Below are positions 63,948-64,000 of a DNA stretch of 64,000 nucleotides, one piece after another. Each line of letters begins with the position of its first letter. Position 1 is the stretch's first letter. A model generated the notes under the pieces. That model searched no databases. It saw only the letters and a list, made by a program, of their open reading frames with translations, and was not told the origin of the DNA. This stretch comes from Polyangiaceae bacterium (GTDB taxonomy: Bacteria; Myxococcota_A; Polyangia; Polyangiales; Polyangiaceae). The position numbers and the translations under genes were made by a program. The stretch covers positions 1-64,000 of the forward strand of contig JABSRN010000067.1 in assembly GCA_013214025.1 (NCBI GenBank), read 5' to 3'.

Positions 63948-64000
63948 ATGGCCGACAACCCCTTCCGAGTCCCGCCGAGAATTACAAAACAGAACAGCCA
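63948..64000 (+). CDS. Partial coding region at the window edge
   Basis: ATG followed by ADNPFRVPPRITKQNS, cut by the end of the window. No identification is possible. Its start follows the operator site C at 63884, so it is a predicted member of the same regulon. Confidence 0.5.
   Translation, partial: MADNPFRVPPRITKQNS

Overview
This is a roughly 60% GC, densely coded bacterial window. Its content points to a myxobacterium or a related delta-proteobacterial lineage: two large sigma-54 activators (one with a Ser/Thr kinase on the same chain), a PrkA-type kinase, many lipoproteins, a secreted Asp/Cys repeat protein of the DNDGDGLxDC type, a DUF6600-like protein and several large membrane glycosyltransferases. 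No phage or insertion sequence was recognised. The exact taxon cannot be read from the sequence.

Layout. 0-5 kb: trmB, a GT-C type membrane protein, an aldo/keto reductase and a CysQ/IMPase-type phosphatase. 5-18 kb is a signalling block: a HEAT-repeat lipoprotein, an FHA-GAF-AAA-Fis activator, a cysteine-less peroxiredoxin-like lipoprotein overlapping a 1473-residue kinase-AAA-TPR-GAF-AAA-Fis activator, an outer-membrane protein with a cluster of TGTGCCA/TGGCACA half-sites upstream, and prkA. 18-24 kb: two envelope proteins, then molybdenum cofactor genes (moeA, mobA, moaE, moaC fused to a second domain, moaA). 24-32 kb: four multi-pass or glycosyltransferase-like proteins around a polyprenol-phosphate-mannose synthase, and a striking non-coding array of C-rich-loop hairpins behind a sigma-54-type promoter. 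32-41 kb: tRNA-Arg, several lipoproteins (one apparently frameshifted), an acyl-CoA synthetase, an SDR, and a tandem pair of STAS-like genes whose first copy is broken.

41.5-51.3 kb is a catabolic-looking cluster: MaoC-type hydratase, acyl-CoA ligase, thiolase, Rieske oxygenase, two amidohydrolases, a TetR regulator and a P450. Two palindromes of shared design (AAATCTGAC-N5-GTCAGATTT type) lie in front of its two transcription units, and a third lies at the right edge in front of another gene pair, suggesting one regulon. 51.4-57 kb holds a PilZ protein and a vitamin B12 uptake locus: two divergent cobalamin riboswitches, one driving a lipoprotein, a TonB receptor and a beta-propeller lipoprotein, the other a lipoprotein of unknown function. 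57-64 kb: a YtcJ-like amidohydrolase, a CaiB/BaiF CoA-transferase, a small conserved protein, an acyl-CoA ligase, a crotonase and a DUF2889 protein.

The strongest candidate for an undescribed element is the hairpin array at 28.86-29.20 kb: six hairpins at about 50-base spacing, each with different stems but with a run of 5 to 8 cytosines in or at the loop, often as CCCCCCCTCC. They follow a near-consensus sigma-54 promoter. The array looks like a regulatory RNA that presents repeated anti-Shine-Dalgarno-like loops.
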